A stretch of 64,000 nucleotides of DNA. Source: CADEEN01 sp963740395 (lineage in GTDB: Bacteria > Pseudomonadota > Gammaproteobacteria > Burkholderiales > Burkholderiaceae_C). This document shows positions 30,841-38,675 of the stretch, piece by piece; positions within the stretch are counted from its first letter, which is position 1, and every line of letters begins with the position of its first letter. The DNA lies in NCBI GenBank assembly GCA_963740395.1, contig CAVUEP010000020.1, positions 1-64,000 of the forward strand. The letters are read 5' to 3'. The notes under the pieces were generated by a model. It did no database searches. It had not been told where the DNA came from and saw only the letters and a list, made by a program, of their open reading frames with translations. A program made the position numbers and the translations under genes.

Positions 30841-31704
30841 TGCGCCTCACCACCCGCCAGTTCCTGCAAACCGCCGGCCTGTTCACTGCCGGCCTGCTGC
30901 TCGCCGCCTGCGGCAAGAAGGAACCGCCGCCCGCACCGACCCCTGCCGCCGCCGCGCCGGCCGCCGCGCCCGCACCCGCGCCGGCCAAGGTCTACGTGGT
31001 CGGCACCGATGCTGCCTACGCCCCCTTCGAACTGCAGAACGAGAAGGGCGAGATCGTCGGCCTGACGATCGATATCGTGAATGCCGTGGCCAAGAAGGCC
31101 GGCATCGAAGTGAAATTCGTCAACACGCCCTGGGAAGGCATCTTCAACGCGTTGGCGCAGGGCGACCGCGACATGATCGCCTCGTCGGTGACGATCACGG
31201 ACGAGCGCAAGCAGACGATGGACTTCACCGACCCCTACTTCGACGCGGTGCAGCTGATCGCCGTCAAGGCCGACAGCAAAATAGCCAGCTTCAACGACCT
31301 GAAGAAGCGCAAGGTCGGCGTGCAGACCGGCACCACCGGCGACGAAGCCGTGACGAAGTTGCTGGGCAAGACCAGCACCTCGGTCAAGCGCTTCGAGTCC
31401 ACGCCGCTGGCCTTGAAGGAACTCGAAGCCGGCGGCGTCGATGCCGTCGTCGCCGACAACGGCGTGGTCATCAACTACGTGACCAACAACGCCGGCGCCA
31501 AGTTCAAGACCGTCAGCGACAAGGCCTTCGCAGCCCGAGCAGTACGGCTTCGCGGTCAAGAAGGGCAATGCCGAACTGCTCGGCAAGCTCAACAGCGGCC
31601 TGGCCGGCATCAAGGCCGACGGCAGCTACGCCACGATCTACGCCAAGTACTTCGGCGCCCCGCCCGCAGCCGCCGCAGCCCCCGCGCCGGCAGCCTCCAA
31701 GTAA
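30841..31704 (+). CDS. amino-acid ABC transporter substrate-binding lipoprotein (frameshifted)
   Basis: Family 3 solute-binding protein, about 287 residues. A lipobox GLLLAACGKK places it at the outer face of the inner membrane or in the outer membrane. An Ala/Pro linker precedes the domain: VVGTDAAYAPFELQNEKGEIVG, IASSVTITDERKQTMDFTDPYF and VQTGTTGDEAV. One extra C at 31531 breaks the frame; removal gives FEPEQYGFAVKKGNAELL, the canonical family sequence. Ligand probably a polar amino acid. Permease follows 12 bases on; no ATPase gene is nearby. Confidence 0.88.
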
Positions 31705-31716
31705 GGAGCCACGGCG

Positions 31717-32470
31717 ATGGATCTTCGCTGGGAGATCCTCGCCGGTTACGGGCCGCTGTTCGTCAGCGGCCTGTGGATGACGGTCCAGCTCACGCTGGTG
31801 GCGATCGGCGCCGGCCTCGTGCTCGGCGTCGCTGCTCGGCCTGGTCAGCAGTTCGGCCGACGCGCCGACGCCGGGCTCGCCGATCCTGGCCTGGGGCCTC
31901 AAGCTGCTGCGCGGCGTCACGCTGGCCTACGTCACGTTCTTCCGCGGCACGCCGCTGTTCGTGCAGATCCTGCTGGTGCACTTTGCGCTGATGCCGGCGC
32001 TGATCCACCCCGACGGCGGCCTGCTGATGAGCGGCGACGCGGCACGTGCTTTCCGCCAGGACCATGGCGCCTTCTTCTCCGGCTCGTTGGCCCTGACGCT
32101 CAACGCCGGGGCCTACATCAGCGAGATCTTTCGCGCCGGCATCCAGAGCATCCACCGCGGCCAGACCCAGGCCGCCTACAGCGTGGGGCTGACGCATGTG
32201 CAGTCGATGCGCTACGTGGTGCTGCCGCAAGCCTTCCGGCGCATGATGCCGGCCTTTGTCAACGAAGGCGTCACGCTGATCAAGGATTCGTCGCTGGTGT
32301 CGGCGATCGGACTGGCCGAACTGGCGCTGGCCGCGCGCACCGTGGCCGGGGCCTACTCGCGCTACTGGGAGCCCTACCTGCTGATCTCGGCGATGTACCT
32401 GGTGCTGACCTTGACGCTGTCGCTGCTGGCCAAGCGGCTGGAGGCGCCGGCGCATCTGCGGGGGCGGTAG
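31717..32470 (+). CDS. amino-acid ABC transporter permease, HisM/GlnP family (frameshifted)
   Basis: About 250-residue inner-membrane permease. YGPLFVSGLWMTVQLTLVAIGAGLVLGV begins the TM domain. LNAGAYISEIFRAGIQSIHRGQTQAA is the EAA-type loop, with the Gly in the expected place, and LPQAFRRMMPAFVNEGVTLIKDSSL is family-typical. An extra C near 31830 shifts the frame (repair gives LGVLLGLVSSSAD). The cognate ATP-binding subunit is not in the window. ATG 31717 follows AAGGAG. Confidence 0.87.
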
Positions 32471-32548
32471 GCTGCGATTCGCCCCTTGCGGGCGATTGCG
32501 GCGGCGCCTGCCTATGCGTGCTTGCCGATGCGCGCTTGCATCGGCGCG

Positions 32549-32656
32549 GGATCAGGCCGCCGCCGCGCCCTGCTCCGCTCATGTCCCCCGGCTCTGGCCT
32601 GCGGCCGAGCCTCCTCCTTTACTTCGTTGCGCAGGGCACGCCAGCGGCCTGATCCG
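32549..32656. repeat. hairpin with inverted repeat element, copy A
   Basis: Perfect 12-base arms GGATCAGGCCGC (32549-32560) and GCGGCCTGATCC (32645-32656). The loop holds a roughly 49-base element (32578-32626) running from CTCATGTCCCCC to CTCCTCCTTTACTTCG, which is the reverse complement of the element in copy B. Sits between convergent permease and cytochrome genes. The rest of the gap, 32471-32548, is GC-rich with no gene seen. Confidence 0.75.
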
Positions 32657-32702
32657 GCTGCAGCGTCAGCTCTCCCCCGGCGAACACTACACACGCTGCC
32701 TG

Positions 32703-32805
32703 CCGCGGGCGTGGGGTGGTCGCTGTAGCGAAGTAAAGGAGGAGACGGCGGCCTTCAGGCCGTCGTCGGGGGACATGAGCGCAAGCGGCCACCCCACGTT
32801 CGCGG
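32703..32805. repeat. hairpin with inverted repeat element, copy B
   Basis: Arms CCGCGGGCGTGGGGTGGTCGCT (32703-32724 region) and AGCGGCCACCCCACGTTCGCGG (32784-32805) pair with about three mismatches. The loop element (32729-32779) begins CGAAGTAAAGGAGGAG, has an inner palindrome GGCGGCCTTCAGGCCGTC and ends CGGGGGACATGAG, matching copy A in opposite orientation. Probably a REP/BIME-like mobile repeat or a paired terminator for the convergent genes. Confidence 0.75.
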
Positions 32806-32852
32806 CACGCACCAATGGCAGCACGCCGCGACGCACTCCTCGTCCGGCGCCG

Positions 32853-33368
32853 CTACGGCGTTGGCCGCCCCGTGCCCTGCGTGCCCTGGGCGCGCGCCGA
32901 CAGGTAGGCGTAGAGGTCGACGATATGCGCGCTCACGCGCGGCTCGCCCTGCCAGGCGGGCATCGTGAGCAGGCCCTGTTTGCGTTGCATGATGTCGTCG
33001 ACGACAGCGTCGCGCGTTGCTCCCGCGCCCCGGCCCTGGCCCGGCACGAGGTTCAGGTCGTAGCGGTCGAGCACCAGGCCGACGAATCGGCGCGAGGGCA
33101 TGTCGCGTACGCGCGGCAACAGGTCGGGTGCGCCCGCCGTGCCGGTCGCGGCCGGCCCATGGCATCCCGCACAACGGTCCTGGAACACGCGCCAGCCGGT
33201 GTAGACCGAGCCCGGCGGTTTGGCCGCCTGCGCCATTTCCTGCGCCGGCTGCCGGTTCTGCACCTCGACCGCGCAGCCGCCCAGGCCCAGGGCCGCCGCG
33301 ATCAGGCCGCCACCCAGCGTCGCGAAGCGTGCGCGTGAACGCGTCATCGAATGGTTAAGCATCGTCAT
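32853..33368 (-). CDS. c-type cytochrome lipoprotein
   Basis: About 171-residue monohaem cytochrome c. N-terminal signal with a lipobox-like GLGGCAVEV; one haem-binding CAGCH in FQDRCAGCHGPAATG; a distal Met candidate in LLTMPAWQGEPRVS, followed by IVDLYAYLSARAQG. The start ATG at 33368 follows GGGAGAC; an upstream in-frame ATG would run into the next gene's region. Electron-carrier role inferred; partner unknown. Confidence 0.85.
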   Translation of the reverse strand: MTMLNHSMTRSRARFATLGGGLIAAALGLGGCAVEVQNRQPAQEMAQAAKPPGSVYTGWRVFQDRCAGCHGPAATGTAGAPDLLPRVRDMPSRRFVGLVLDRYDLNLVPGQGRGAGATRDAVVDDIMQRKQGLLTMPAWQGEPRVSAHIVDLYAYLSARAQGTQGTGRPTP

Positions 33369-33451
33369 CGTGTCTCCCGTGGCCCGTGTCTGCCAGTTCA
33401 TTGTGGCCAGCGGCAGGCATGCGCGCCTTGCCATGCATCAATTGCGGTAGA

Positions 33452-34459
33452 TCAAGGCCGTGCCGCGGCCAGCAGCCATTGCACGGTCTGCGCCCGCACT
33501 TCGTCATCATGCCCGACCAACAGATGGCCGCCGGTGCCGAAGCCGACGAACTTGGCGCCCGCAATCTGGCCGGCGGTGTACTGCGCCGCCGCATGGGTGC
33601 CGTAGCCATCGTCGCGCGCGCTGATCACGAGCGTCGGGGCGCGGATCGACTCCAGCGCGTAGCGTGCGCCGCTCTTGCTCGGCGACGTGTCGGCACGCAG
33701 GCCCTGCGCGCGATCAGAAATGGGCAGGATGGCCTCGGCCATCGCCTGCACTCTCGCCTGCTCCTGCGCGCTCGCGGCCGCCACCAGCTCGGGCGGGGTG
33801 GCCAACACGAAGTCGATCACGCGGTCGCGCGCCACCTGCAGCGCGGCCCAGAACAGGAAGTCCGAGCCCACCAGCCGCTCCAGCAGCCCCTGGGCCCAGG
33901 GCGCCAGCGGCGGCGCCGAATCCGCCTGCGTGGCCGGCTTGTACGCCACCGGCACCACCAGCACCAGCGCGTTGACCCGCTCGGGATGGCGGATCGCCAA
34001 CTGCAGCGCCGACAGCGCACCCGCCGACACCCCCAGCACCCCCGCCCGCTCGATGCCCAGCGCGTCGAGCAGGCACACATGCGCGTCGGCCTGCGCCGCC
34101 GCCGAGCCGTCGGCCGGCATCGGCGTGCGCAGGTAGCCAAAGCGCGACATCGCGATCACGCGGATGCCCTGCGGCGCCATTGCGGCAGCGTAGGCCATGC
34201 CCTGATCGTGCCCGCCGCCGCTGCCATGGACCATCAACAGCGGCACGCCGCTGCCGGCCTGCTGCACTTCGATCGGACCGCAGCGCGTGGGCACCATCGT
34301 GCTGCCCTGGGCGGCACGGGCGCGCGCGCGCGCCAGGTCGTCCTGGAAGCGCCAGCCGATCGTCAAGGCAGCGGCCAACAGCACGCCGCCCACGATGACG
34401 ACCACCGTCGAATTCACCGATCGCTCCCGACCGAGTGCGGAAAAACGCGAGCCATGCAT
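33452..34459 (-). CDS. membrane-anchored alpha/beta hydrolase
   Basis: About 335 residues: an N-terminal membrane helix (STVVVIVGGVLLAAALTIGW) followed by an alpha/beta hydrolase domain with oxyanion HGSGGGHDQG, nucleophile Ser in GVLGVSAGALSAL, acid in ISARDDGYG and His in GTGGHLLVGHDDEV. Start uncertain: MHGSRFSAL (34459), an upstream ATG at 34480, or GTG just before NSTVVV. Substrate unknown. Confidence 0.8.
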   Translation of the reverse strand: MHGSRFSALGRERSVNSTVVVIVGGVLLAAALTIGWRFQDDLARARARAAQGSTMVPTRCGPIEVQQAGSGVPLLMVHGSGGGHDQGMAYAAAMAPQGIRVIAMSRFGYLRTPMPADGSAAAQADAHVCLLDALGIERAGVLGVSAGALSALQLAIRHPERVNALVLVVPVAYKPATQADSAPPLAPWAQGLLERLVGSDFLFWAALQVARDRVIDFVLATPPELVAAASAQEQARVQAMAEAILPISDRAQGLRADTSPSKSGARYALESIRAPTLVISARDDGYGTHAAAQYTAGQIAGAKFVGFGTGGHLLVGHDDEVRAQTVQWLLAAARP

Positions 34460-34621
34460 GAGCCTCGCATCGGCCGCCACACAAGCGCTTGAGAAGCGTC
34501 AACGCGCCAGTGCAACCCACCCTTGCAAGCCGATCCCGGTGCGCGCGGCCACGCGTGCCATTGCGAAGTCGGCCGCGCCGCGCCATGCTGCGGCTCTTGT
34601 CACGTTGCCGTCGGTGCTTCG

Positions 34622-35420
34622 ATGGACGCCAACCACCACCGCATTTACGACCAGGCCCGCTGCTACGACGTGGCCTTCGGCTTTCGCGACATTGCCGCCG
34701 AGTGCGACACGCTGAGTGCGCTCGTGGCCAGGCACAGCGGGCGGCGCGTGGCCGCCGTGCTGGAACTGGCCGCGGGCCCGGCGCGGCATGCGCGCGAATT
34801 CGCCCGCCGCGGCGCCCTGGCCACCGCGCTGGACGCCTTGCCCTCGATGTGCGACTACGCCCTGGCGCGTGCCGGGCACGATGGCGTCGCGCTGACGGCC
34901 GTATGTGCCGACATGAGCGACTTTGAGATTCCGCAGCGCTTCGACCTGGCCGCGCTGCTGCTGAGTTCGTCGAGCTACCTGCTCGACAACGATGCGGTAC
35001 TGAGGAATCTGCGCTGCGTGGCCGGCCACTTGGCCGATGGCGGCCTGTACGTGGTGGAAATGCCGCACCCACGCGATGCCTTCGGTCTTGGCAGTTCCGT
35101 GAAAACGACATGGACGTCCGAGGCCGACGGCCTGCGCGTGGACATGCGCTGGGGCGCCGAGGGCGACCCCTTCGACCCGATCACGCAAGTTGAAGACGTC
35201 ACGGTGACGATGGACTGGTCGGGCCCGGACGGCAGCGGGCAGTTGGTCGAGCAGGCGCGCGAGCGCCGCTTCACGGCCACCGAGTTCGACGCCTTGGTGC
35301 GCGCCAGCGGCGCCTTCGAGATCGTCGAGTGGCTCGGTTCGGTGGCCCCGCCCGTCGCGTTCAACAACGAACGCCACGGCCAAGCGCATGGTGCCGGTGC
35401 TGCGCAAGCGCCCAGCGTGA
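34622..35420 (+). CDS. SAM-dependent methyltransferase (frameshifted at C terminus)
   Basis: About 265-residue class I methyltransferase: IYDQARCYDVAFGFRD near the N terminus, SAM motif I VLELAAGPARHAREFARRG, acidic DALPSMCDYALARA, ADMSDFEIPQRFDLAALL. One extra G near 35381 breaks the frame; repaired end is AKRMVPVLRKRPA with stop at 35418-35420. Substrate unknown. Confidence 0.8.
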
Positions 35421-35423
35421 ACC

Positions 35424-35711
35424 TCAGACCAGCGTCGCAACAACCAGCCAGACGCCGGCCAGGAATGTCGTCGTCGCGGTGCGCTGCGGCGACCGGTCGA
35501 TCGACGCGAACAGGAAGAGGTTGTACGGCACGGCGCAAAGTGCATGGCCACGGCTAGTGCCCAGCGCCACGCCCTGCGCGGCCAGCATCAGCGCCAAGAA
35601 GCTCGCGAGCAGGTTGATCGCACTGCCGACCACGACCATGTCGCGCCAGAACAGCGTGCGCAACGCGATCTCGCCGCGCCAGCGTCGAGCGAAGAATTCG
35701 TTGAATGCCAC
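35424..35711 (-). CDS. small membrane protein, unknown
   Basis: 95 residues, intact. A basic N terminus (FARRWRGEIALRTLFWRD) is followed by two hydrophobic segments (VVVGSAINLLASFLALMLAA and TTTFLAGVWLVVATLV). Four bases separate its stop from the convergent methyltransferase stop. No family recognised; likely an inner-membrane protein. Confidence 0.6.
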   Translation of the reverse strand: MAFNEFFARRWRGEIALRTLFWRDMVVVGSAINLLASFLALMLAAQGVALGTSRGHALCAVPYNLFLFASIDRSPQRTATTTFLAGVWLVVATLV

Positions 35712-35801
35712 ATCGCTCCTGCAAGGCGCCCTGAATGCGCGTACGTGACCAGGGCGCCTTCGCGCTGCCCGCCGCCAACCACCAGGCTGCTAGGCTAGCG
35801 C

Positions 35802-36745
35802 ATGCCACACCTGCCCCCCGACCCCGCCGCGCAAGAATTGCGGGTCGGGCTGGCGTGGGGCCTGCTGGCCGCGGTCATCTGGGCCAGCTACACGGTGCTG
35901 GCGCGGCTGGCGGTCAAGGCCGGCCTGAGCCCGGGCGACCTGACGCTGCTGCGCTTCGCGCCCGGCGCGCTGCTGATGGCGCCGCTGCTGTGGCGCTGGG
36001 GCTGGCGCGACCTGGGCGGCATCGGCTGGCGGCGCGGGCTGGTGTTGACGGTGCTGGCCGGGCCCGGCTTCAGCCTGCTGTTCATGACCGGTTTTTCGCT
36101 CGCACCGCTGGCCCATGGCGCCGTGATCGCCCCGGCCTGCCAGATGCTCGCCGGGCTGGGCCTGTCGGCTTGGCTGGCGCACCAGAGCTGGACGCGCGAG
36201 AGCGCGGTCGGCGCCGCCTTCGTGGTGCTGGGCCTGGCCTTCATGGGCGGCGACAGCCTGCTGCAGCGGCGAAGGCGGCCTGACCCTGGTGGGCGACCTG
36301 CTGTTCGCCACCGCCGGCTGCTGCTGGGGCCTGTTCGGCGCGCTGTCGCGGCGCTGGCAGGTCGACCCGCTGCGCGTGACCGGCGTGGTCGTGGTGCTGT
36401 CGTTCCTGCTCTTCGCGCCGCCCTTCCTGGCCACGGCCGACCTCGGCCGCCTGGCCAACGCCGGCGCGGGCATGCTGACCCTGCAGGTGCTGGCGCAGGG
36501 GCTCGGGCGCTGGGCTGGTGGCGGTGCTGGCCTTCAGCCGCGCCGTGGCCCTGCTCGGCTCGGCGCGCGCGGCCTTCTTCGGCGCGATGGTGCCGGGCGC
36601 GGCCTCGCTGCTGGCGATCCCGGTGCTCGGCGAGGTGCCCACCGCGCTGCAGGTGCTGGGCATCGTGGCCGTGGTGCTGGGCCTGCTGATCGCGTTCGGC
36701 GTTGCGCGCATGCTGCTGACGCGTCGCGCGTCCAACACGGGCTAG
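35802..36745 (+). CDS. EamA/DMT-family transporter (frameshifted)
   Basis: About 314-residue drug/metabolite transporter with ten helices in two EamA repeats. The first repeat includes LAWGLLAAVIWASYTVLARLAV and LAPLAHGAVIAPACQMLAGL; the second begins LVGDLLFATAGCCWGLFGAL and ends VPGAASLLAIPVLGEVPTALQ. Frame breaks near 36272 and 36512. Stop overlaps the stop of a decayed SDR fragment on the other strand. Substrate unknown. Confidence 0.85.
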
Positions 36746-36875
36746 AGATTCCCTGGGTAGCCGCCGCCATCCAGCAGCCAGTTCTGCCCCGACTTGTAGC
36801 TGCCGTGCACGCGACACTGGAAGGCGCATGCAGCATTCAATGCGACTGGCGCGTCGAGCCGCTGGCTGCGGACGC
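36742..36875 (-). pseudogene. C-terminal remnant of a short-chain dehydrogenase
   Basis: Translated leftward, this stretch reads RLDAPVALNAACAFQC then RVHGSYKSGQNWLLDGGGYP and a TAG stop. It matches the end of the intact SDR at 40587-41376 (RLGTSDEFGAACAFLC, SVHGSYITGQNWLLDGGGYP). No upstream SDR sequence remains. It is a relic of a duplicated or related SDR whose 5' part has been lost; the EamA gene now ends inside it. Confidence 0.8.
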
Positions 36876-37240
36876 AGCTTTGCACGGGCGAACACGGATG
36901 TGCCGATGTCTGCTCTAGGGTGTTACGTAGAACAGCCGTTCCCGACCCATTCCAGAAGTAGTTCTTCTGGTTTGGACCCCGACAAAGCAGTCATCGGGTA
37001 CAGGTCGTTGGTGCAAGCATCCAAGCGGATGAGCGCCTGCAGCGCCGCTCGGGGTAGTGCATGCGTGGAGCCCCAGCTCGGATGTCATCCAGCGCACGCC
37101 CCGTGCGCACCGCGTTTCACCGCGGGCTGGCCGAGAAGAGGATGTGAATGCGCGCGAGGCTCAGCCGGGGACTGGGCTGCGATGAAACGGTCGAGGGCAT
37201 GCGGGCCATGCTCGCATGATCGCGCCGGCCGGAACACTTG
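36876..37240. other. gene-free stretch with a small hairpin
   Basis: No convincing gene. The composition is less GC-rich than the flanks. A perfect hairpin CCAGAAG-TAGTT-CTTCTGG lies at 36952-36970. It separates the SDR relic from a gene fragment, consistent with an old insertion or deletion point. Confidence 0.5.
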
Positions 37241-37680
37241 TCAGCCGCCGATCCGCAGCGTGGTCCGGCGCGGGCGGGGTTCAAGGCCGGTTGTGGGCGC
37301 CAGTTGCAGCTCCACAGCGCCCGTGGCACTCGGCGCAGCACCCGGCGCGTCGCGCGACGAGCGTTCGTTGCGCAGTTGCAGCTCGCGCGTCGCGCCGGGT
37401 GCGTCGAAGGCCAGCTGTTCGGGCACCGCGCCGTCGCGCACGTCAACCAGGTGGCGGCGCACCGCCTCGAGCGCCGCGCAGGTGAGCGCCGGATCGGCGA
37501 GCACGTGGCCCATCGTGCCGCCGAGTTCCTTGCGCTGCATGGCTGTGCGCAGCCCCGCAGCGTCGGCGGCGGTCGCACCGACGGCGACGATCCGGCGTGC
37601 GACCTCCCACGCGGGCAACCCCAGCGGTCGGCCGTGACCCAGTCGTTGCAGCCCCGCGCCAGGCCGCCCTGATGACGTGC
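37241..37680 (-). pseudogene. fragment of an unrecognised protein
   Basis: A C-terminal piece of about 140 residues, readable from RGCNDWVTADRW through a frame break near 37622 to LPAWEVARRIVAVGA, RKELGGTMGHVLADPALT and LRNERSSRDAPGAAPSATG. No credible start codon or upstream domain exists before the next gene at 37685, so it seems truncated. I do not recognise the family. It could alternatively be a short gene starting TTG near 37618. Confidence 0.45.
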
Positions 37681-37684
37681 GACG

Positions 37685-38167
37685 CTACTTCATGAGCCCC
37701 TCGGCACTGACAATCTCGCGCGCGTGCGGCTTGTGGGTCACGTAGTGGTAAAGCTTCCAGCGCCCGTCGTCGACACGCCACCGCGCGACCGCCGGGTTCG
37801 TTTCGAAAGTGGCGTTGTTTGCGGTCTGCACGATGCGCATCACGGCCGTGGCGCTGCCGTCCGGCTTCATCACGATGCGCAACGGCTCCCACTTGAACGA
37901 GAAGTCACGCGCCGAGGTCTCGAACACCGGCTGCGCTCGTTCACGCGAGTTGATCCGGCGGCTCTCGGCCAGCGCGGAGGTGAACGTCTCCTCGTACAGC
38001 AGGTCGGCCGTGACCAGGCCCTTCCATGCCTCGACGTCACGCTGCTTCCAGGCACGTTCATAGGCGGCCATCGCCTTGCGCAGCGCGGCCTCGTCGGGCG
38101 CGCCCTGCGCCAGGGCCGGCACCCCGGCCAGGAGCGTGGCGGCAAACAGAGCAGTTCGGCGCTTCAT
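37685..38167 (-). CDS. exported SnoaL/DUF4440-like (NTF2-fold) protein
   Basis: 160 residues with an N-terminal signal peptide (RRTALFAATLLAGVPALAQG). The rest fits the NTF2-like fold: AMAAYERAWKQRDVEAWKGLVTADLLY, MRIVQTANNATFETN and ARWRVDDGRWKLYHYVTH. Probably periplasmic; function unknown. Two bases separate it from the DUF4242 gene upstream, forming a two-gene unit. Confidence 0.7.
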   Translation of the reverse strand: MKRRTALFAATLLAGVPALAQGAPDEAALRKAMAAYERAWKQRDVEAWKGLVTADLLYEETFTSALAESRRINSRERAQPVFETSARDFSFKWEPLRIVMKPDGSATAVMRIVQTANNATFETNPAVARWRVDDGRWKLYHYVTHKPHAREIVSAEGLMK

Positions 38168-38169
38168 GG

Positions 38170-38523
38170 TCACCGCCCCCGGTTCGCCGTCGTCGGGTCG
38201 ATGACCGTGGCGATCGGCGTGATGCGGTTCGCCGGGAAACCCGACTTCGCCGCGTGCTCGCGGATCAGCGCCTCGCTCGGTGCCTGGTAGATGCAGTACA
38301 CCTTGTCGCCGGCGACGTAGCTCTGCACCCACTGGATGTCGGGGCCGAGTTCGCGCAGCACCGCGTTCGACTTGGCGGCGCCGCCGCGCAGCTCTTCTGC
38401 CGTCATCTTGCTGGCGCCGGGGATCTCGCGCTCGATCAGGTAGCGCTGCATTGCCGGCGCCTGTGCCTGCGCCGCCGCGGCGGCGGTGGCAAGGGCCAGG
38501 CTCAGGATCAATCGAGTGGACAT
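38170..38523 (-). CDS. exported DUF4242 domain protein
   Basis: 117 residues: signal peptide (LILSLALATAAAAAQAQA), then the DUF4242 core YLIEREIPGASKMTAEELRG, IQWVQSYVAGDKVYCIYQAPS and IREHAAKSGFPANRITPI. DUF4242 proteins are small alpha-beta barrels, some described as nickel-binding; role here unknown. Intact. Divergent from the winged-helix/TPR regulator gene. Confidence 0.82.
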   Translation of the reverse strand: MSTRLILSLALATAAAAAQAQAPAMQRYLIEREIPGASKMTAEELRGGAAKSNAVLRELGPDIQWVQSYVAGDKVYCIYQAPSEALIREHAAKSGFPANRITPIATVIDPTTANRGR

Positions 38524-38675
38524 GGCGTTTTTACTCGCTCGGATACGGCGGCCGCCCATCGGCTGCCGTTATGGCAAGCATCGGCGGCAACGCGAGCAAA
38601 GTCCCGAACGAAGGCCGAAATCGCGCCGAAACATCGGCGATCCGGGAGGCGTAAAGTCGAGATGGACGCGCCGCC

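Noticed and set aside
32471..32852. CRISPR-like array between permease and cytochrome genes
   Set aside because: Repeats are inverted, only two copies, with no regular spacers and no cas genes.
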